A stretch of 64,000 nt of DNA from Morinoia aosen (lineage: Eukaryota > Arthropoda > Malacostraca > Amphipoda > Talitridae): positions 41,703,842-41,767,841 of the forward strand of contig CM059569.1 in the NCBI GenBank assembly GCA_030386875.1, in the 5' to 3' direction. Position 1 is the first letter of the stretch. Every line of letters starts with the position of its first letter. Position numbers and translations under genes: made by a program. The notes under the pieces were generated by a model. It saw only the letters and a program-made list of their open reading frames with translations, did no database searches and had not been told where the DNA came from. This document shows positions 62,429 through 64,000 of the stretch, piece after piece.

Positions 62429-63004
62429 ATTGCGCAAAAGTGTTGGGAATTCATGTTTGAGTCGGATATTTCTTTTTTAAACTTGACCTCAGCGGAAGAT
62501 GAGAATGAAACAAGCTATTTTATGAAGTTTAGATGGTAGTTATTCGCTTCGTCCCATGCGTTGGTTCAGAAATAAAGTATCACTTTAGGGCATAAGATAA
62601 GCAATAGGTTCAGGTTTGTTAGGTTTATCTATTAAACGCTATGGTGACTGGCACCCCTTGGGAGGTAAAATTGGTTACCTAAGCTATGGAATAATAATTA
62701 TAATAAGTTCAGTTAACGACAACTTCGGTCAGTGACTATTTATTTGTCGTTTTGGTAAGCTACCAAAGTATTTGAGCTATGGATGGAAAGGCCTCCGGGA
62801 CTACCATCATGCGTGCCCACTTTGGTTCATTTAGTTGATTTAATTTTTAGGCTTTCTTCTCGATCCTTTTTTCGTTTGGTCTTCCTCTTCCTTTTTTATT
62901 TGCCGTTTCTACACGCTGTGTATCGTCAGAGGTAACACCCCTTGTGCATAGGTTCCCTGTCTCCTACAGGCCACGCCTAATATTTCATTCCCCCTGTGAT
63001 TTTG
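62429..63004. other. Non-coding stretch
   Basis: From 62,850 to 62,960 some words (TTTTTTCGTTTGGTC, CTTGTGCATAGGTTCCC) resemble the SINE-like family and may be a decayed copy. Otherwise nothing recognised. Confidence 0.45.
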
Positions 63005-63380
63005 AGACCCTCTTTCCCCTCAGAGGGACAACTATTGTTTTCATGAGAATTAGCTCTCCTAGAGGGTAGATAAAGAAATTTGAAGCTCAGGTTATGCAGG
63101 CCTTCTACATACATGTTCAAATAGAAAAAATTTTGTGTTATGTTACGGATTGTCTTTTTTCTGTTTACTGCTGTTTCATCAACATCAATAATTTACTCTC
63201 TCCAATAGCGCTTAACATTTTCCGTAACTGTTCACTATTTTGCTCCTTTCATGCTGAAAGACGCACTTTGCGTACAAATTCCCAGTTCCCTTAATTCTAT
63301 ACTGAACGACGCCTCACTCTTTCCTTTATTGAAAATTTTAGTCGTGTTTAGGTAGGCCTAAAATCATATAACAATAATAT
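63005..63380 (+). mobile_element. SINE-like element, old diverged copy
   Basis: CCCCTCAGAGGGACAACTAT, GAATTAGCTCTCCTAGAGGG, CAGGCCTTCTACATACATGT and GTTACGGATTGTCTTTTTTC follow the family order, with many substitutions. The tail is AT-rich (ATAACAATAATATAGTAA). No target duplication is clear, as expected for an older insertion. Confidence 0.75.
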
Positions 63381-64000
63381 AGTAATTTATTGTAGTACAA
63401 TCATTTTTGATAACTTTCTCAATATATGAGTATATTCATGAATGAATGCACCAAATCCGACTTCGAATACCTTTTACCGGTGTGGAAGGTTTGACTGAAA
63501 AAATAGTCACACTCTAACAAATTGACCATTTTTTATCTATAAAATGCATCAAACCTGAGCATCAAACGGTAGCTATCTGGCAAAATTGTCAGAAGTTTGC
63601 GATATTTTTCCCAAATTGTTGAAAACAAATTGGTTAATTGACTGACTGGATGGCTTAAATATTCTGTATCGTTCCAACGCTTACCTTGGCTCGCAAAAAC
63701 AAACGGGGCAATGGTGGGACTCCAGTCAACGATCCTTGCATCTTAATTACTCATAAATGTTGTTTTTTTCACATTTTAAGACTTTTAGACTAGTCATACA
63801 TCTAATTGGTATTACTTAGTTCACTTTATTTTGTTCCTCGTAAGAGCTATTAGACAGAATAAACTTATGAAACATTATGCTCTTAGTGTCTAATATTCCA
63901 TTCACATTTAGGCCAACTTTGCAAGTCATAGTGCTCATATTCACCATTAATTAAATGTTACGACGCAGTCTTCGAATCAGTATAATACTCTGAAGCATAA
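63381..64000. other. Non-coding stretch
   Basis: No gene, RNA or repeat recognised. Confidence 0.5.

Noticed and set aside
1..64000. tRNA, rRNA or reverse transcriptase genes
   Set aside because: I looked for T-loop words with a plausible acceptor partner, 5S-like words and reverse-transcriptase core motifs by eye and found none. A covariance-model and profile search would be decisive.

Overview
This window looks like AT-rich, gene-poor nuclear DNA from an animal, most likely an arthropod (probably an insect). The evidence is a spliced gene fragment with GT/AG introns resembling the DUF4806-type proteins of insects, a PIF/Harbinger transposase fragment of the animal HARBI1 type, many short inverted-repeat transposons, and long minisatellites. 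No bacterial operon, rRNA, tRNA or CRISPR signature was seen, and no long conserved open reading frame is present. The species cannot be named from the sequence.

Layout. 1-13 kb: non-coding DNA with several minisatellites (15, 26, 103, 32 and 42 bp units) and one possible inverted-repeat element. 13-35 kb: non-coding DNA with four copies of one hAT-like MITE (13.5, 19.6, 20.2 and 32.9 kb), two copies of a TTAA-flanked MITE (17.3, 24.6 kb), a nine-copy 76-bp satellite (27.6-28.3 kb), and several small repeats. 35-39.6 kb: nothing recognisable apart from a TA microsatellite and a small duplication. 39.6-44.6 kb: the only convincing host-type gene. It has a CpG-rich candidate promoter, a 1.5-kb array of a 10-bp GGTACTTATT-type repeat, a G/C-rich hairpin, then four exons with matching splice phases and one apparent frameshift. 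45.5-46 kb: a 136-nt imperfect hairpin and a CpG-rich patch.

47.7-50.3 kb: a 2,571-bp PIF/Harbinger element bounded by TTA target duplications. It keeps only the N-terminal part of a transposase. 50.7-54.1 kb: an unusual compound inverted repeat. It contains alternating copies of one unit, two 124-bp near-perfect hairpins in opposite orientation, a hAT-like insertion with a perfect 8-bp target duplication, and a 26-bp GC-only palindrome. 54-63.4 kb: a local cluster of same-orientation SINE-like elements. Three of them have 11-14 bp target duplications and TAATC or TAA tails. The cluster is interleaved with TTAA-flanked MITEs, a 60-copy 17-bp G-rich minisatellite open on both strands, and a small ORF with in-frame 20-21 residue repeats.

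The main story is a layered record of transposon insertions: SINE-like into palindrome, hAT-like into SINE-like, SINE-like into TTAA-MITE. Genes do not form a pathway here. The strongest candidates for something undescribed are the SINE-like family, the compound inverted repeat, and the MITE family that carries paired TGACGTCA sites.
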